Shown piece after piece: positions 34,179-43,788 of a stretch of 64,000 bases of DNA; position 1 is the first letter of the stretch; each line of letters begins with the position of its first letter. The position numbers were made by a program, and so were the translations under genes. The stretch comes from Sphingomonas sp. S2-65 (GTDB lineage Bacteria > Pseudomonadota > Alphaproteobacteria > Sphingomonadales > Sphingomonadaceae), in the NCBI RefSeq assembly GCF_021513175.1, contig NZ_CP090953.1, positions 310,001 to 374,000 of the forward strand. Direction: 5' to 3'. The notes beneath the pieces were generated by a model. The model ran no database searches. It saw only the letters and a list, made by a program, of their open reading frames with translations, and was not told the DNA's origin.

Positions 34179-35918
34179 TTGGGCAATGAACCGATCGTGC
34201 CGCTCGATCCGCAGTGGCCGCAGCTTTCGCTCGAACAGGCCCAGGGGCTGCTGACTGCCCCGGGCGCGCCGTTCGAGATGGAAAGCGTGGACATTCGCGG
34301 AGTTCCGACACGGGTGTGGAAGAACGCGCCGCCCTCGCTTCGGATCATCACGCAGATGGTGCGTGCCTATGGCGACCGAGCCTTCACCGTGTACGAGGAC
34401 GAGCGGGTCAGTTTCGAGGCGAACTACCGCGCGACGTGCCACATCGCGCGGCGCCTGGTGGACCTGGGCGTCGGCAAGGGCGACCGGGTGGCGCTGGCGA
34501 TGCGCAACCTGCCCGAATGGCCGGCGATCTTTTTCGCCGCGGCCAGCATCGGCGCGATCGTGGTCCCGCTCAACGCGTGGTGGACAGGCGGCGAGATAGA
34601 CTACGCGATACGGGACTGCGGCGCCAAGGTGCTGTTCGTCGATGGCGAGCGCGATGCGCGGCTGAAGGCATGTTACGCCGATTGGGCTGGCCTGGAACAG
34701 GTGGTGGTGAGCCGCGGCGGCGAGGACGGCGCGGTGCGGCTGGAGGACTGGCTGGGCGGCGCGAACGACTGGGCAGGTCTGGACGATGTCGGGCTGCCGG
34801 ACGCCGACATACTGCCGGAGGACGATGTCACCATCTTCTACACCAGCGGGACGACGGGGCACCCCAAGGGGGCGCTGGGTACGCACCGCAACCTGGTGAC
34901 CAACGTGATGTCGAGCGGCTATTGCGCCGCGCGAACCACGCTGCGGCGGGGCGAGACGCCGGCATCGCCGCCCGAGCCCAAGCGGGCGCTGCTGGTGATC
35001 CCGCTGTTCCATGTCACGGCGTGCAGTGCCGGGCTGATGGGCGCAGTGGTGACGGGGTCGACGCTGTACTTCCTGCGCAAATGGGACGCCACTCAGGCCA
35101 TGGCGGTGATCGAGCGCGAGCGGATCCAGTCGACCGGCGGCGTGCCGACCATCGCCTGGCAGATGCTGGAGCACCCCGATCGGGACCGGTACGACCTCTC
35201 CAGCCTGGAGAGCCTGAGCTATGGCGGGGCGCCGTCGGCGCCCGAGCTGGTCAAGCGCATCCGCGAGGAGTTCGGCGCGCTGCCCGGCAATGGCTGGGGC
35301 ATGACCGAGACGATGGCGACGGTGACGCTGCACAGCGGCGAGGAATATCTGGCGCGGCCGACCAGCGCGGGGCCGCCGGTGCCGGTCGCGGACTTGAAGA
35401 TCATGGACGTGGACGGACGTGCGGAACTGCCGGCCGGGGAGATCGGCGAGCTCTGGGCCCGCGGGCCGATGATCGTGAAGGGTTATTGGAACAAGCCCGA
35501 GGCGACGGCGGAGACCTTCGTCGATGGCTGGGTGCGGACGGGCGATCTCGCGCGGCTGGATGCCGAGGGGTATCTCTATATCGTCGACCGGGCCAAGGAC
35601 ATGGTGATCCGTGGCGGCGAGAACATCTATTCGTCCGAAGTGGAGAATGTCCTCTACGCCCACCCGGCGGTGACCGATTGCGCGTTGATCGGGCTGCCGC
35701 ACCGCAGCTGGGGCGAAGAGCCCGCGGCGGTGGTGCATCTGGCGCCCGGCACGGTGGCGAGCGAGGCGGAACTGCAGGACTGGGTGCGCGCCCGGCTGGC
35801 GGCGTACAAGGTGCCGGTGGCGATCCGCTTCGTCGACGCGGTGCTGCCCCGGAACGCGCAAGGCAAGATCCTGAAGCGGGAGTTGCGGTCGCTGTTCGAC
35901 CAGGAAGCGGCGGCCTAG
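34179..35918 (+). CDS. Acyl-CoA ligase / AMP-binding enzyme
   Basis: The 579-residue ANL-family ligase shows the P-loop YTSGTTGHPKG at 221-231, the NGWGMTETMATVT loop, WVRTGDLARLDAEGYLY, DRAKDMVIRGGENIYSSE at the hinge and the adenylation Lys in NAQGKILKRELRS. An extra ~50-residue N-terminal segment precedes the usual domain. It should make acyl-CoA from a medium to long or aromatic acid. The start is TTG at 34179, five to six bases after AGGAGA; nearby ATGs are out of frame. Its stop shares the CTAG bases with the convergent glpK stop. Confidence 0.87.
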   Translation: MGNEPIVPLDPQWPQLSLEQAQGLLTAPGAPFEMESVDIRGVPTRVWKNAPPSLRIITQMVRAYGDRAFTVYEDERVSFEANYRATCHIARRLVDLGVGKGDRVALAMRNLPEWPAIFFAAASIGAIVVPLNAWWTGGEIDYAIRDCGAKVLFVDGERDARLKACYADWAGLEQVVVSRGGEDGAVRLEDWLGGANDWAGLDDVGLPDADILPEDDVTIFYTSGTTGHPKGALGTHRNLVTNVMSSGYCAARTTLRRGETPASPPEPKRALLVIPLFHVTACSAGLMGAVVTGSTLYFLRKWDATQAMAVIERERIQSTGGVPTIAWQMLEHPDRDRYDLSSLESLSYGGAPSAPELVKRIREEFGALPGNGWGMTETMATVTLHSGEEYLARPTSAGPPVPVADLKIMDVDGRAELPAGEIGELWARGPMIVKGYWNKPEATAETFVDGWVRTGDLARLDAEGYLYIVDRAKDMVIRGGENIYSSEVENVLYAHPAVTDCALIGLPHRSWGEEPAAVVHLAPGTVASEAELQDWVRARLAAYKVPVAIRFVDAVLPRNAQGKILKRELRSLFDQEAAA

Positions 35919-37390
35919 ACGAGGACCTGTTCGACGGCGCGTTTCCAGCCGGCAAGGCGTGCTTCGCGCAGATCGGCACCCAGACCCGGCTCGAAGGTGG
36001 TGCAGGCGCCGCGCATTCCAGAGGCTTCTTCGAGGGTGGTGAAGATGCCGCTGCCCAGGCCGGCGAGCATGGCGGCGCCGAGCGCCGTGGTTTCGGCGAA
36101 GGCTGGGCGGTCGACGGGTAGCGCGAGGATGTCGGCCAAATCCTGGGCGATCCAGTCGTTGGTCACCATGCCGCCGTCGATGCGTAGCCGCGCCCAGTCG
36201 GCGCCGTCCGCGGCGAATGCGGTCTTCAGGTCGTGGCTCTGGTGCGCCATCGCTTCCAGCGCGGCGCGGACGATGTGGGCGCGGGTGGTGGCGAAGGTCA
36301 TGCCTGACAGCGCGGCGCGGGCTTCGGGTTCCCACCAGGGCGCGCCCAGGCCGCTGAGCGCGGGGACGAGATAGACGCCGCCGCTGTCGGGCACCGAGCG
36401 CGCGATCGCCTCGGTCTCGGGCGCGGTGCCGATCAGGCCTATCGAGTCGCGGAGCCACTGGATGAGACTTCCGGCGACGAATACCGAGCCCTCGATCGCA
36501 TAGGTGCGGCGGCCGTTCAGTTGCCAAAGCACGGTGGCGAGCAGGCGGTGCTTGGAGGAAGGCGGCGTAGTGCCCGCGTTGGTGAGCACGAAGGCGCCGG
36601 TGCCGAAGGTGCCCTTGGTGTCGCCGCGGGCGAGGCAGGCCTGGCCTATCGTCGCGGCCTGCTGGTCGCCGGCGAGGCCGCAGATCGGGATTTCGCCGCC
36701 GAACAGGGTGGTGGTGCCGAAACGGCCGGCGCAGTCGACGATCTCGGGCAGCGCTTCGCGTGGCGCGGAGAACATGCCGAGCAGGCTGTCGTTCCAGCCG
36801 CCGCTGCCCAGGCCCATCAGCAAGGTGCGCGAGGCGTTGGTGGCGTCGGTGATGTGGAGCCCGGCACGCCCTTCATTGGCGGTCAGCTTCCACACCAGCC
36901 AGCTTTCGACGGTGCCGATGGCGAGGCGGGCGCCAGCCTCGCGCAGCTGCGGCCAATGCTCCATGGCCCATGCGATCTTGGTGCCCGAGAAATATGGGTC
37001 GAGGCGCAGGCCGGTGCGCGCCTGGAGCGCCGGTTCCTCGCCCGCTTCGCGCAAGCTCCGGCATAACGCGGCGCTGCGGCGGTCCTGCCAGACGATCGCG
37101 GGGGCGAGGGGCTCGCCGGTGAGCTTGTCCCAGAACACCACCGTTTCGCGCTGGTTAGTGATGCCGATCGCCGCGATCGCGTCAGCGCCGCCGCTGCGTG
37201 CGACCATCGTGCGGGTGCAGGCGACGCTGCGCTCCCAGATCTCGGCGGCGTCATGCTCCACCAGGCCGGGGCCGGGATAATGCTGGGTGAGATCCGCGGC
37301 CTCGCTGCCGAGGCACCTGCCCGAGGGATCGAACACCATCGCCCGCGTGGAAGTGGTGCCTTCGTCGATGACCAGCAGCAATTCGCCCAT
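35915..37390 (-). CDS. glpK: Glycerol kinase
   Basis: The 491-residue FGGY kinase phosphorylates glycerol to glycerol 3-phosphate. The N-terminal DEGTTSTRAMVFD phosphate loop, QDRRSAALCRSLREAG, the ATP-site GTFGTGAFVLTNAG and the C-terminal LRIDGGMVTNDWIAQDLADI are family signatures. Neither glpF nor glpD is adjacent, so glycerol may enter by diffusion or through a distant facilitator. The ATG at 37390 is divergent from the permease gene, with 68 bases between them holding both promoters. It overlaps the convergent ligase gene by four bases at the stops. Confidence 0.95.
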   Translation of the reverse strand: MGELLLVIDEGTTSTRAMVFDPSGRCLGSEAADLTQHYPGPGLVEHDAAEIWERSVACTRTMVARSGGADAIAAIGITNQRETVVFWDKLTGEPLAPAIVWQDRRSAALCRSLREAGEEPALQARTGLRLDPYFSGTKIAWAMEHWPQLREAGARLAIGTVESWLVWKLTANEGRAGLHITDATNASRTLLMGLGSGGWNDSLLGMFSAPREALPEIVDCAGRFGTTTLFGGEIPICGLAGDQQAATIGQACLARGDTKGTFGTGAFVLTNAGTTPPSSKHRLLATVLWQLNGRRTYAIEGSVFVAGSLIQWLRDSIGLIGTAPETEAIARSVPDSGGVYLVPALSGLGAPWWEPEARAALSGMTFATTRAHIVRAALEAMAHQSHDLKTAFAADGADWARLRIDGGMVTNDWIAQDLADILALPVDRPAFAETTALGAAMLAGLGSGIFTTLEEASGMRGACTTFEPGLGADLREARLAGWKRAVEQVLV

Positions 37391-37458
37391 CGCGGCAGGG
37401 TAGCCGGGATTACACGGGCTGCAAATCGCGCTAGGGTCGTCGCACGACAGGAGGAACG

Positions 37459-38697
37459 GTGAACGAGCATTTGAGCGTGTTGGGCAGCGAAGCGGCCGAT
37501 GGGGGCGTGCCGCCTGCGGAGCCGCGCCAGCCGATCCTGTCGCCTGAGATCAAGGAGACCGTCGGCGACGGGCAGAAGCGCGACCGGTTGATGGCGTCGC
37601 TGACGCTGATCGCGGGTACCGGGCTGTTGCTGGCGCTCCCGTTCGCGCTGCAGGCCGGGTCGAGCTTCTTCCTGCCGCTCACCGCCGCGCTCGTGATCGC
37701 AGTGGCGCTGGTGCCGATGCTGGAATGGCTGGAGCGCCACCGCGCGCCCGCGGGCCTTGCCGCGCTGATCTGCGTGCTGACGTTCCTGGTCGCGGCCAAC
37801 ATCGCGCTGGCGGCGATCGTCGTCCCGGCGACTCAATGGATCCGCGACCTTCCCGAGAAGATCCCGCAGATCCAGGATAATCTGAAGCCGCTGATCGAGC
37901 TGTATTCGAACCTCGACCAGTTCGTGAACCAGACGCTGATGAATTTCGCCGCCGAGCCGATGCGCAAGCCGGTGATGACCGCGGCCACGCCGCCGCGCTC
38001 TCTGCTCGATCTGGCCGCGACATCGGCGCCATCGGCGATCATCGAGTGCTTCTTTGCGATCCTGGTGATCTATTTCTTCCTGTCGGGTTGGACGCGACTG
38101 CGGCGCAACGCGATCACCAGCCGGGCGAGCTTCGGCGGGGCGATGGCGACGGCGCGGGTTATTCAGGACGTGGTCGACGACACCTCGGCGTATCTGGGCA
38201 CGATCACTCTGATCAACGTGACGCTGGGGCTGATCGTCGCCGGCGCGCTGTGGTTCCTGGGGATGCCGAGCCCGCTGATGTGGGGCGGCATCGTGACCTT
38301 GCTCAACTACATTCCTTATTTCGGGCCGGTGCTGGCGGCCGCGCTGCTCGCGGTGGGCGGGCTGATGAGCTTTCCGGAGATCGGATGGGCGCTGGTGCCC
38401 TCGATCATCATGATCTGCGCGCACCTGATCGAAGCCAATGTCGTGACGCCGCTGATCGTCGGGCACCGGCTGACGATCAGCCCGATCCTGATCCTGATCT
38501 CGCTGAGCTTCTGGGGGTGGGTATGGGGCACCACCGGCGCGCTGCTGGCAGTGCCGCTGCTGATCATCATCCAGACCGTGCTGCGCGCGGCGGGCAAGCC
38601 GGACATCGCCGGTTTCCTGTTCGAACACGGCACGTTGGTGCAGGAACCGGGCGATGCGCGGGCAAGCTGGCGAAATAGTCGCGACCAATCCGGTTGA
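37459..38697 (+). CDS. AI-2E family (PerM/YdiK-like) membrane protein
   Basis: The 412-residue inner-membrane protein has about seven to eight helices, with the first near residues 45-66, and a cytosolic N-terminus of ~40 charged residues. The conserved block VTLLNYIPYFGPVLAAALL followed by EANVVTPLIVGHRLTISPILILIS is the family signature. Members have been proposed as autoinducer exporters, ion antiporters or general permeases, so the substrate should be left open. The start is GTG at 37459 behind GGAGGA. It is followed after 46 bases by tRNA-Asp. Confidence 0.85.
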   Translation: MNEHLSVLGSEAADGGVPPAEPRQPILSPEIKETVGDGQKRDRLMASLTLIAGTGLLLALPFALQAGSSFFLPLTAALVIAVALVPMLEWLERHRAPAGLAALICVLTFLVAANIALAAIVVPATQWIRDLPEKIPQIQDNLKPLIELYSNLDQFVNQTLMNFAAEPMRKPVMTAATPPRSLLDLAATSAPSAIIECFFAILVIYFFLSGWTRLRRNAITSRASFGGAMATARVIQDVVDDTSAYLGTITLINVTLGLIVAGALWFLGMPSPLMWGGIVTLLNYIPYFGPVLAAALLAVGGLMSFPEIGWALVPSIIMICAHLIEANVVTPLIVGHRLTISPILILISLSFWGWVWGTTGALLAVPLLIIIQTVLRAAGKPDIAGFLFEHGTLVQEPGDARASWRNSRDQSG

Positions 38698-38743
38698 CAG
38701 TCCAAAAAGGCGCGGCTAGTGCCCGCCTCCTCGCTTGGATCAA

Positions 38744-38820
<77 letters not shown>

Positions 38821-38916
38821 TCCTCTTCCTTCGGGAGAGGGCGGTGTTTGATCCAAACTCCATCTTTGCGGACCTCCCGGCGCTTGCGCGCACATGGTCG
38901 GCATCGCCTGGTATAC

Positions 38917-38993
<77 letters not shown>

Positions 38994-39055
38994 TGCGCCC
39001 CATGAGAGTGCGCTGGCTTTCCCCCCGAATTTTTAGAGAAACTGAGGCCCAAGCC

Positions 39056-39283
39056 TCACGCCGCGCGCCAGCGGCCGGTCTCCATCCAGTGCAGCAATGG
39101 CTTGAGCGGCAGGATCCAGACGATCCCCAGGACCAGATAGACGAGACATTGCACCAGGATCGGCAGCGTGCCGATCTGCCTGGAGAAGCTCGCGACGAGG
39201 ATCACCCAGACCAGGATCAGCGCCAGGATGGCGAACATGCCGGCGGGCTTGCGCCAGCTGGCCTTTACCGCTCGTCGTGCCAC
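39056..39283 (-). CDS. DUF2842 small membrane protein
   Basis: The 75-residue protein begins VARRAVKASWRKPAGMFAIL, then has two hydrophobic helices (about 16-33 and 43-62), and ends LLHWMETGRWRAA, the pattern of the alphaproteobacterial DUF2842 family. Function is unknown. The start is read as GTG at 39283, which overlaps the end of fthC by 19 bases and is preceded by GAGGAC. Codons further upstream in this frame belong to fthC's shadow. Translational coupling to fthC is likely. Confidence 0.75.
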   Translation of the reverse strand: MARRAVKASWRKPAGMFAILALILVWVILVASFSRQIGTLPILVQCLVYLVLGIVWILPLKPLLHWMETGRWRAA

Positions 39284-39819
39284 AGCATGTCCTCTTCGGT
39301 GATGATCGCTTCGAGCGGCACGTCCCACACGTCCGACGGGATTGCCGGGGCTTCCTGCATCGACAAGGCGACGCCGACGCGCCAGGCGTCGGGATAGCGG
39401 GCAAAGGCGCGGTCGTAATGGCCGGCACCCTGGCCCAGCCGGTTGAGCCTCAGGTCATAGCCGACCAGCGGCGTCAGGATGATGTCGGGCGCTACTTCCG
39501 GGCTGTCCAGCCGCGGCTGGCGGAGGCCATAAGGACCCTCGGCGAGCGGATCGCCGATGGCCCAGGCGAGGAAGCGGATCGGAGTCGCGCGGTCAACGAC
39601 ATGCGGCAGTGCGAGCGTGCAGCCATGCTCGACCGCGGCGGCGGCGAGCTGCGACGGATCGGCTTCGCTGCCGATCGGGCAATAGGTTGCTACGGTCAGG
39701 CCGGGCTGCAGGCGTGCCAGGAACGCCGCGGGTGCGGTGATCGCGTGGCTTCCCTCCGCGGCGAACTGGTCGCGCGCGGCGCGGAGCCGGGCACGCAGCA
39801 CCGGCTTCTCAACAAGCAT
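39265..39819 (-). CDS. fthC: 5-formyltetrahydrofolate cyclo-ligase
   Basis: The 184-residue enzyme converts 5-formyl-THF to 5,10-methenyl-THF using ATP. Landmarks are the N-terminal KPVLRARLRAARDQF, the IGSEADPSQLAAAA segment, and the phosphate-binding LNRLGQGAGHYDRAFA followed by the GVALSMQ strand. The ATG at 39819 lies only ~10 bases downstream of the 6S RNA 3' end, the same ssrS-fthC (ygfA) arrangement as in E. coli. It overlaps the DUF2842 gene at its 3' end. Confidence 0.93.
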   Translation of the reverse strand: MLVEKPVLRARLRAARDQFAAEGSHAITAPAAFLARLQPGLTVATYCPIGSEADPSQLAAAAVEHGCTLALPHVVDRATPIRFLAWAIGDPLAEGPYGLRQPRLDSPEVAPDIILTPLVGYDLRLNRLGQGAGHYDRAFARYPDAWRVGVALSMQEAPAIPSDVWDVPLEAIITEEDMLWHDER

Positions 39820-39828
39820 GGATGGGGT

Positions 39829-39985
39829 GGCGGGACCGCCATGGTCGTTTGCCAGAATATCCTCCGACGCCCGTTACGTCAGGTGGGAACCATATGCCGC
39901 AGACCAGGATCTGCACAGGGACAGCCCCCATGGAAGATGAATAGCCTCAGGGATATGCCAAGGCTCGTGCCGGGCAGTTCCCGCC
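39829..39985 (-). ncRNA. ssrS: 6S RNA candidate
   Basis: Between zapA and fthC, on their strand, lies a ~157-base sequence closed by a perfect 7-base stem: GGCGGGA at the 5' end (39985-39979) and TCCCGCC at the 3' end (39835-39829). Inside are further complementary blocks, including GCAGA-TCCTGG-TCTGC in the apical arm. A long rod with a central bubble upstream of fthC and next to zapA is the known location and shape of 6S RNA, which binds the housekeeping RNA polymerase. The call rests on location, size and folding by eye; the exact ends are uncertain. Confidence 0.65.
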
Positions 39986-40065
39986 GAGACAGTATGTAGG
40001 AGGTGGAGGGGCGCGGCGCAACTGGGGTTTGTGAAAGCTTGGGAGTGGACAGCCGTACTTCTTTC

Positions 40066-40147
40066 GTCACCCCGCCCTTGAGCCGGGGTCCCGCTGCCTT
40101 CGACCGGCAGAAGAAGAAGCGGGATCCCGGCTCAAGGCCGGGATGAC
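40066..40147. repeat. Intergenic palindromic repeat
   Basis: Two 29-base arms (40066-40094 and 40119-40147) match at 26 of 29 positions as reverse complements, around a 24-base spacer. The arms begin GTCACCCCGCCCTTGAGCC and end GGCTCAAGGCCGGGATGAC. Repeats of this kind are common in sphingomonad intergenic DNA. It lies between the 6S RNA and the zapA stop and could serve as terminator for zapA. Confidence 0.7.
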
Positions 40148-40176
40148 GGAGGTTTGATCAGAACGTCGGAAAAAGA

Positions 40177-40482
40177 TCAGGGGGTCGCGTCTTGTTCGAG
40201 CGCTGCGGCCACGGCTTCGAGGCGATTTGCGATTTCGTCGAGCAGCCCGGTGGGTGCAGCGGCGGCGGGCGGCGGGTTTTCCTGGGCTTCGTCGAGCAGG
40301 TCGGCAAGGATCAGCGACAAATAGACCAGCGTGCGCTCGGCGCTCATCCCGCCCGAGGCGCGCTGGGCGGCGGGGGAATGCTTTTGCAGCATCTTCTCGA
40401 GGCGGCGCAGATGCGCTTCGTCGCCGTCGCGTGCGGCGACGACATAGCCGCGGCCGGCGATGGTCAGGGTGACGTCCGCCAT
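40177..40482 (-). CDS. zapA: Cell division protein ZapA
   Basis: The 101-residue protein starts MADVTLTIAGRGYVVAARDG, the ZapA N-terminal globular domain, followed by a coiled-coil helix (about 65-96) after a short Pro/Ala linker. ZapA cross-links FtsZ filaments at mid-cell. The ATG at 40482 overlaps the stop of the upstream small coiled-coil gene by one base (TGATG), so the two are coupled. The frame beyond the ATG is shadow of that gene. Downstream on the same strand are the 6S RNA and fthC, a common arrangement. Confidence 0.88.
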   Translation of the reverse strand: MADVTLTIAGRGYVVAARDGDEAHLRRLEKMLQKHSPAAQRASGGMSAERTLVYLSLILADLLDEAQENPPPAAAAPTGLLDEIANRLEAVAAALEQDATP

Positions 40483-40670
40483 CAGCCCTGCTCCGGGCCG
40501 GTGGTCTCGCGGGCGAGCAGCGCGTCGATCGAAGTCAGGGCTTCCTCCACCTTGGAGCGCAGCCGGGTATGGCGTTGGCGCAGGCGGTGTTCGGCGCTGG
40601 TGCGGACTGTCGCCGCGGCTTCGATACGGGCTAGCGCCTGTTCGATGCGGTCTGCTGCTGTTTTGGACAT
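40482..40670 (-). CDS. zauP: Small coiled-coil protein upstream of zapA, ZauP-like
   Basis: A 62-residue protein, MSKTAADRIEQALARIEAAA at the start, predicted to be almost entirely one helix with heptad-like Leu/Ala spacing (RLRSKVEEALTSIDALLARE). Its place directly before zapA, with overlapping stop and start, is that of Caulobacter ZauP, a coiled-coil partner of ZapA at the Z-ring. Sequence alone is too short and low in complexity to prove the family. The start at 40670 is the only sensible ATG. It is divergent from tkt. Confidence 0.6.
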   Translation of the reverse strand: MSKTAADRIEQALARIEAAATVRTSAEHRLRQRHTRLRSKVEEALTSIDALLARETTGPEQG

Positions 40671-40797
40671 CACTGCATGCCGGAATAGGTACTGGCCGGG
40701 AGGGCGGCAAGTCCCCGCTTGTTTCGATTGCGGCGAGCCGGTTGACGGGCGGGCGCATGCGTCCCTAAGGCGTCGGCGACCAAGCAAGGGAGTTTCG

Positions 40798-42765
40798 ATG
40801 GCCGCGTCCTTCACCGATTGCGCGAACGCGATCCGCGCACTCGCCATGGATGCGGTGGAGGCCGCGAACTCTGGGCACCCTGGCATGCCGATGGGCATGG
40901 CCGACGTCGCCACGGTGCTGTTCCAGCGCTATCTGAAGTTCGATCCCGCCGCGCCGAAATGGGCCGACCGCGACCGTTTCGTGCTGTCGGCCGGACACGG
41001 TTCGATGCTGCTATATTCGGTGCTGCACCTGACCGGCTACGCCCAGCCGGCGCTGGACGACATCAAGCGTTTCCGCCAGGTCGGATCGCCCTGCGCAGGG
41101 CATCCCGAGAATTTCGAGATGCCCGGGATCGAGGCGACGACCGGGCCGCTGGGCCAGGGACTGGCGATGGGCGTCGGCATGGCGATGGCCGAGCGGCACC
41201 TGAACGCGGTGTTCGGCGACGCACTGGTCGATCACCGCACCTGGGTGATCGCCGGCGACGGCTGCCTGATGGAAGGCATCAACCATGAGGCGATCGGGCT
41301 GGCCGGGCATCTGAAGCTCGATCGGCTGATCGTGCTGTGGGACGACAACAAGATCACGATCGACGGATCGGTGTCGCTGTCGTCGAGCGAAGACATTCCG
41401 GCGCGCTATGCAGCGACGGGTTGGCACGTCGTCGAGTGTGATGGCCATGACGAACTCGACATCGTCGCGGCGATCGAAGAGGCGCTGTCGGATGACCGGC
41501 CGTCGCTGATCCGCTGCCGCACTATCATCGGCAAGGGCGCGCCGAACAAGCAGGGCACGTCCAAGTCGCACGGATCACCGCTGGGCAAAGACGAAGTAGC
41601 CCTGGCGCGGGAAGCGCTGGACTGGACCCATCCGGCGTTCGAGATCCCGGCGGATATCCGCGAGACCTGGCTGGTGGCAGGCAAGCGCGGTGCGGCGCCA
41701 CACGCCGCGTGGGCAAAGCGGCTGGAAGCGCATCCCGACCGGATCGGGTGGGAGTCGCGCGGCGACGTGCCGGCAGACCTGTTGCGGCCCTATGTCCAGC
41801 AGCTGCTCGCCAATCCGCAGAAGGTCGCGACCCGCAAGGCGTCCGAAATGGCGCTCGAAGTGATCAATGCGCTGCTGCCCGAGACGATCGGCGGATCGGC
41901 CGACCTTACCGGATCGAACAACACGCTGACCAAGGGCATGCACGCGCTGACCGCGGCGACCTATGACGGGCGCTATGTCTATTATGGCATTCGCGAGTTC
42001 GGCATGGCCGCGGCGATGAACGGGATGGCGCTGCACGGTGGGGTGATCCCTTATGGCGGCACCTTCCTGGTATTCTCCGACTATATGCGCGGCGGCATCC
42101 GGCTGTCGGCGCTCCAGCAGGCGCGCGTGATCTACGTGATGACGCATGACTCGATCGGGCTCGGCGAGGATGGGCCGACGCATCAGCCGATCGAGCATCT
42201 GATGAGCCTGCGGATGATCCCCAACCTGCATGTCTATCGCCCGTGCGATACGGTCGAGACCGCGGAATGCTGGGAACTCGCATTGTCCAACGAAAACGGG
42301 CCGTCGCTGATGGCGCTGAGCCGGCAGAACCTGCCGCAGCTGCGCACGGAAGCGGCCGAGAACCGCACCGCACGCGGCGGCTATGCGCTGCGTGAGGCGG
42401 AGGCGCCGCGCCAAGTGGTGCTGATCGCCACCGGCTCCGAAGTCGAGATCGCCGTGGCGGTGCGCGACGCACTGGAAGCGCAGGGAATCGGCGCGGACGT
42501 CGTTTCGATGCCGTGCTGGGAACGCTTCGAGATGCAGGATGCGGACTATCGCCGCGACATCATCCCGCGCGACTCGCTCAAGGTATCGATCGAGGCCGGC
42601 TCCACCTTCGGGTGGGAGCGCTACACCGATATCGAAGGCCTACGCTTTGGTGTGGATGTGTTCGGCGCATCGGGCCCCTATCTTGGCCTGTACGAGCAGT
42701 ACGGGCTGACCGTGGGCGCCATCGTGCCCCGGATTCTCGCCAAGTTGAACGGAGAACAAGCATGA
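40798..42765 (+). CDS. tkt: Transketolase
   Basis: The 655-residue thiamine-diphosphate enzyme moves two-carbon units in the pentose phosphate pathway. It shows [20 protein letters not shown] near the N-terminus, the ThDP motif [16 protein letters not shown]...DDNKITIDG, the pyrimidine domain with the catalytic Glu in [17 protein letters not shown], and [19 protein letters not shown]. The ATG at 40798 follows AAGGGAG; the longer frame upstream overlaps the divergent zauP-like gene and is shadow. Its stop overlaps the gap start (ATGA), which begins the glycolytic run tkt-gap-pgk-fba. Confidence 0.97.
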   Translation: MAASFTDCANAIRALAMDAVEAANSGHPGMPMGMADVATVLFQRYLKFDPAAPKWADRDRFVLSAGHGSMLLYSVLHLTGYAQPALDDIKRFRQVGSPCAGHPENFEMPGIEATTGPLGQGLAMGVGMAMAERHLNAVFGDALVDHRTWVIAGDGCLMEGINHEAIGLAGHLKLDRLIVLWDDNKITIDGSVSLSSSEDIPARYAATGWHVVECDGHDELDIVAAIEEALSDDRPSLIRCRTIIGKGAPNKQGTSKSHGSPLGKDEVALAREALDWTHPAFEIPADIRETWLVAGKRGAAPHAAWAKRLEAHPDRIGWESRGDVPADLLRPYVQQLLANPQKVATRKASEMALEVINALLPETIGGSADLTGSNNTLTKGMHALTAATYDGRYVYYGIREFGMAAAMNGMALHGGVIPYGGTFLVFSDYMRGGIRLSALQQARVIYVMTHDSIGLGEDGPTHQPIEHLMSLRMIPNLHVYRPCDTVETAECWELALSNENGPSLMALSRQNLPQLRTEAAENRTARGGYALREAEAPRQVVLIATGSEVEIAVAVRDALEAQGIGADVVSMPCWERFEMQDADYRRDIIPRDSLKVSIEAGSTFGWERYTDIEGLRFGVDVFGASGPYLGLYEQYGLTVGAIVPRILAKLNGEQA

Positions 42766-43769
42766 CGAAGGTTGCGATCAACGGGTTCGGACGCATCGGC
42801 CGGCTGGTGGCGCGCGCCATCCTCGAGCGGCCCGATAGCGGGCTGGAGCTGGTGACGATCAACGACCTGGCAGACGCGAAGTCGAATGCCTGGCTGTTCA
42901 GCCGCGACAGTGTCCACGGCAAGTATCCGGGCACGGTCAGCGCCGAGGGCGACGACCTGGTGATCGACGGCAAGCGGATCAAGGTGACCAAGGAGCGCGA
43001 TCCCGCGAATCTGCCCCACGCCGCGAACGGCGTCGAGCTGGTGCTGGAGTGCACCGGCTTCTTCACCGATCGAGCATCCGCACAGAAGCATATCGACGCG
43101 GGCGCCAAGAAGGTGCTGATCTCTGCGCCCGGCAAGAATGTCGACCTGACCGTCGTCTACGGCGTCAACCACGACAAGCTGGAAGCCGGTCACACGATCG
43201 TGTCGAACGCATCGTGCACCACCAACTGCCTGGCGCCGGTGGCCAAGGTGCTCAACGACGCAATCGGCATCGAGCGCGGGCTGATGACCACCGTCCACGC
43301 CTACACCAACGACCAGAAGATCCTCGACCAGATCCACCCGGATCTGCGTCGCGCCCGCGCGGCGGCGATGAACATCATCCCGACCACCACTGGTGCCGCG
43401 CGCGCCGTGGGCGAAGTGCTGCCCGAGCTCAAGGGCAAGTTGGACGGGTCGGCGATCCGCGTGCCGGTGCCGGACGGCAGCCTTGTCGACCTGACCTTCA
43501 CGCCGAAGCGCGACGTGACCCGCGACGAGGTCAACGCGATCCTGAAGGCAGCGTCGGAAGAGGGCCCGCTCAAGGGCATCCTGGTCTATTCGGACGAGCC
43601 GCTGGTTTCGATCGACATCGTCCACACCCCGGCTTCGTCGACCGTCGACAGCCTGGAAACCGCAGTGATCGACGGCAAGCTGGTGCGCGTCGTCAGCTGG
43701 TACGACAATGAATGGGGCTTCTCGAACCGGATGGTAGACACCGCCGGGGCGATGGCGAAGCTTTCCTAA
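42762..43769 (+). CDS. gap: Glyceraldehyde-3-phosphate dehydrogenase
   Basis: The 335-residue enzyme begins [20 protein letters not shown], the NAD-binding start of type I GAPDH. The catalytic cysteine lies in [19 protein letters not shown], the phosphate-site Thr/Arg region follows ([20 protein letters not shown]), and the end [16 protein letters not shown] is conserved. Its ATG overlaps the tkt stop (ATGA), so it is translationally coupled. It makes 1,3-bisphosphoglycerate, the substrate of the next gene's product. A REP-like palindrome separates it from pgk. Confidence 0.97.
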   Translation: MTKVAINGFGRIGRLVARAILERPDSGLELVTINDLADAKSNAWLFSRDSVHGKYPGTVSAEGDDLVIDGKRIKVTKERDPANLPHAANGVELVLECTGFFTDRASAQKHIDAGAKKVLISAPGKNVDLTVVYGVNHDKLEAGHTIVSNASCTTNCLAPVAKVLNDAIGIERGLMTTVHAYTNDQKILDQIHPDLRRARAAAMNIIPTTTGAARAVGEVLPELKGKLDGSAIRVPVPDGSLVDLTFTPKRDVTRDEVNAILKAASEEGPLKGILVYSDEPLVSIDIVHTPASSTVDSLETAVIDGKLVRVVSWYDNEWGFSNRMVDTAGAMAKLS

Positions 43770-43788
43770 GACGCTTGGCGACCATATT

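Noticed and set aside
33825..36527. 900-codon minus-strand frame across the serine hydrolase and acyl-CoA ligase genes
   Set aside because: It is Arg/Pro/His-rich and antisense to a well-supported ligase with complete motifs. Long antisense frames are expected in high-GC DNA.
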